Assembly: GCA_947305675.1 (NCBI GenBank)
Contig: CAMZED010000102.1
Location: 1-5,272 of the forward strand
Reading direction: 5' to 3'
Length of the DNA stretch: 5,272 nucleotides
DNA from: an uncultured Clostridia bacterium
GTDB taxonomy: Bacteria; Bacillota; Clostridia; Oscillospirales; CAG-382
The position numbers were made by a program, and so were the translations under genes. Within the stretch, counting starts at the first letter, position 1. Every line of letters begins with the position of its first letter. The notes below the pieces were generated by a model. It made no database searches. It was not told the DNA's origin and saw only the letters and a program-made list of their open reading frames with translations. This document shows positions 4,055 to 5,272 of the stretch, piece by piece.

Positions 4055-5272
4055 TTATACTACACCTCCGAACTTTTTTCTACGGATTTCCTGTGAAAAA
4101 ATCAGATTTGAAGCAACTTTTTTTGTCAGGTCGAGATCGACCGTATCAAGCGGCGTACTTTCACGGATCAGGGAGGTATATATGCCCGCTCTGTCCGTTC
4201 CTCCGATGAGGATAAAGCCTGCGAGCCGTCCGTCTTTTACAAATAATCTTCGGATGGATCCGTTTTCCGCATCCTCGAACATTTCGCCGTCATATACTCC
4301 GGCGGTCATCATATGAAGGCCGAAGAAACCGATGGAGTTCATCGGGATGCCGTTTTCAAAGGTATTGCTGCCCCCTGCCATGGATGCTCCGGCGGTATAT
4401 CCCTGCATATAGGCGTTTGGGAGGATGGCAAGAACACGCCGTGCGCCGAGAGAAGCGTCGTATCCTTCCGCGCAGTCGCCTGCGGCGAAAATTCCGTCAA
4501 GCGTAATCATCATATTTTCGTCCACGATGATTCCGCGATGCACTTCACCGCCCGCGATTTTTATTATCTCGCTGTTCGCACGAACGCCGACGGCGAGGAC
4601 AAGCAGGTCAAAATCAACCGTTTTTCCGCTTTTCATATGGGCGTATTTATTTTCAAAACGCTGCACTGTGTCACCGAGCATAAAGCTTATGCCGTTTTGT
4701 TCAAGATGCGTTTGCACAACTTTGGCACAGTCCGCATCGAGTATGCTTGAAAGTACCCTGTCTGCAAGGTCGCAAACGGTGATGCTTCCGGCGCGGTCCC
4801 GTATCCCTTCGGCGCATTTAAGCCCGATCAGCCCGGCGCCGACGATAAGTACGCGGGATTTGTTTGTGACCGCCTTTTCAAGCGCAAGAGCATCGTCAAG
4901 CGTCATAAACGAAAATTTGTTTTTAACAGTATCAAGTCCGTCAAACGGCGGCACGAACGGGCGCGATCCGGCGGCAACGCAAAGCTTGTCGTAGGGCAGA
5001 TCGGTTCCGTCGTCCAAAGTGACCGTGTGTGAGACGGCGTCGATGGATACGGCGCGTCTGCCGTAGAACACCCGGCAGCCGTTTTCTTTGTAAAACCCGT
5101 CCGGACGGTATTTCATCCGTTCGGTATCTGTCTTGCCTTCCAGCAGATAGGAGATCAACGGGCGGCTGTATACCGGGTGGTTTTCTTCTGAGATAACTGT
5201 GATCTCTCCCTCCCGGTCGAGTGATCGGATGCCTTCGATGCAGCCGACGGCGGCGACGCCGTTTCCGATAAT
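4055..5272 (-). CDS. FAD-dependent NAD(P)H oxidoreductase, NirB/rubredoxin-reductase type (5' truncated by window edge)
   Basis: Pyridine-nucleotide-disulfide-oxidoreductase-fold flavoprotein; 405 residues are visible. The frame is open to the right edge. The ATG at 5158 is internal, because the FAD motif IIGNGVAA (GxGxxA) lies upstream of it, beginning at the very edge, so only a few residues are probably missing. Other landmarks, counted from the edge, are YSRPLIS (~37), VAAGSRP (~100), the NAD(P)H motif GAGLIG (145-150) and the second FAD motif GIFAAGDCAEG (~260). A C-terminal domain like that of NADH-rubredoxin oxidoreductases follows (~305-385). There is no CxxC redox pair, so it is not a thioredoxin or lipoamide reductase. 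Next to the GXGXG gene it most likely supplies electrons to a split glutamate synthase in place of classical GltD; this role is inferred. The stop TAA at 4055-4057 lies one base from the next start. Confidence 0.93.
   Translation of the reverse strand: MIGNGVAAVGCIEGIRSLDREGEITVISEENHPVYSRPLISYLLEGKTDTERMKYRPDGFYKENGCRVFYGRRAVSIDAVSHTVTLDDGTDLPYDKLCVAAGSRPFVPPFDGLDTVKNKFSFMTLDDALALEKAVTNKSRVLIVGAGLIGLKCAEGIRDRAGSITVCDLADRVLSSILDADCAKVVQTHLEQNGISFMLGDTVQRFENKYAHMKSGKTVDFDLLVLAVGVRANSEIIKIAGGEVHRGIIVDENMMITLDGIFAAGDCAEGYDASLGARRVLAILPNAYMQGYTAGASMAGGSNTFENGIPMNSIGFFGLHMMTAGVYDGEMFEDAENGSIRRLFVKDGRLAGFILIGGTDRAGIYTSLIRESTPLDTVDLDLTKKVASNLIFSQEIRRKKFGGVV
4063..4069 (-). promoter_or_regulatory. 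Ribosome binding site of the GXGXG gene inside the upstream gene
   Basis: GGAGGTG on the minus strand, 9 nt before the ATG at 4053. It lies within the last codons of the oxidoreductase gene, where it also encodes the Gly-Gly-Val-Val tail. This supports coupled translation and balanced production of the two subunits. Confidence 0.8.

Noticed and set aside
3475..4209. Open frame of 244 codons on the plus strand opposite the GXGXG gene
   Set aside because: It crosses the junction of two well-supported minus-strand genes and has no family features. G+C-rich codon use on the other strand explains the lack of stops.

Overview
The window looks like a chromosomal piece of a Clostridia-type member of the Bacillota, probably an uncultured or gut-associated lineage. 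The grounds are strong GGAGG ribosome sites, about half G+C by eye, a lipobox lipoprotein, a short type I glutamine synthetase, a stand-alone GXGXG glutamate-synthase subunit and an ANTAR antiterminator next to glnA. The species cannot be told from this sequence.

Two transcription units converge. On the left, reading rightwards, are the last ~250 codons of glnS (glutaminyl-tRNA synthetase, cut by the left edge) and, 18 nt later, a small lipoprotein gene of unknown function. Positions 1233-1479 hold no intact gene. This gap contains a half-formed terminator, a second copy of the glnS 3' end, a possible third trace of it, and a bidirectional hairpin terminator at 1379-1417.

On the right, reading leftwards, is a tightly packed nitrogen-assimilation operon: an FAD/NAD(P)H oxidoreductase (N-terminus cut by the right edge), the GXGXG subunit of a split glutamate synthase, glnA, and an ANTAR RNA-binding regulator with a degenerate receiver domain. 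Gaps are 1, 24 and 33 nt, and each of the three internal starts has a strong Shine-Dalgarno sequence. The glutaminase and FMN-synthase parts of glutamate synthase are not present and would be expected beyond position 5272. Together these genes would supply the ammonium-to-glutamine-to-glutamate (GS-GOGAT) route, with the ANTAR protein as a likely operon-encoded antiterminator.

Two things stand out. First, the last 46 bp of glnS (710-755) recur at 1252-1297 with only four differences. Three of these are silent and one changes a codon (E to Q), so the lipoprotein gene sits between two direct repeats that both look like real glnS ends. This resembles insertion of a small cassette at the glnS 3' end, with the end restored by the newcomer and the old end displaced. 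Second, the glutamine synthetase keeps every recognisable metal ligand and substrate-binding arginine but has Lys at the position of the usual catalytic flap glutamate.
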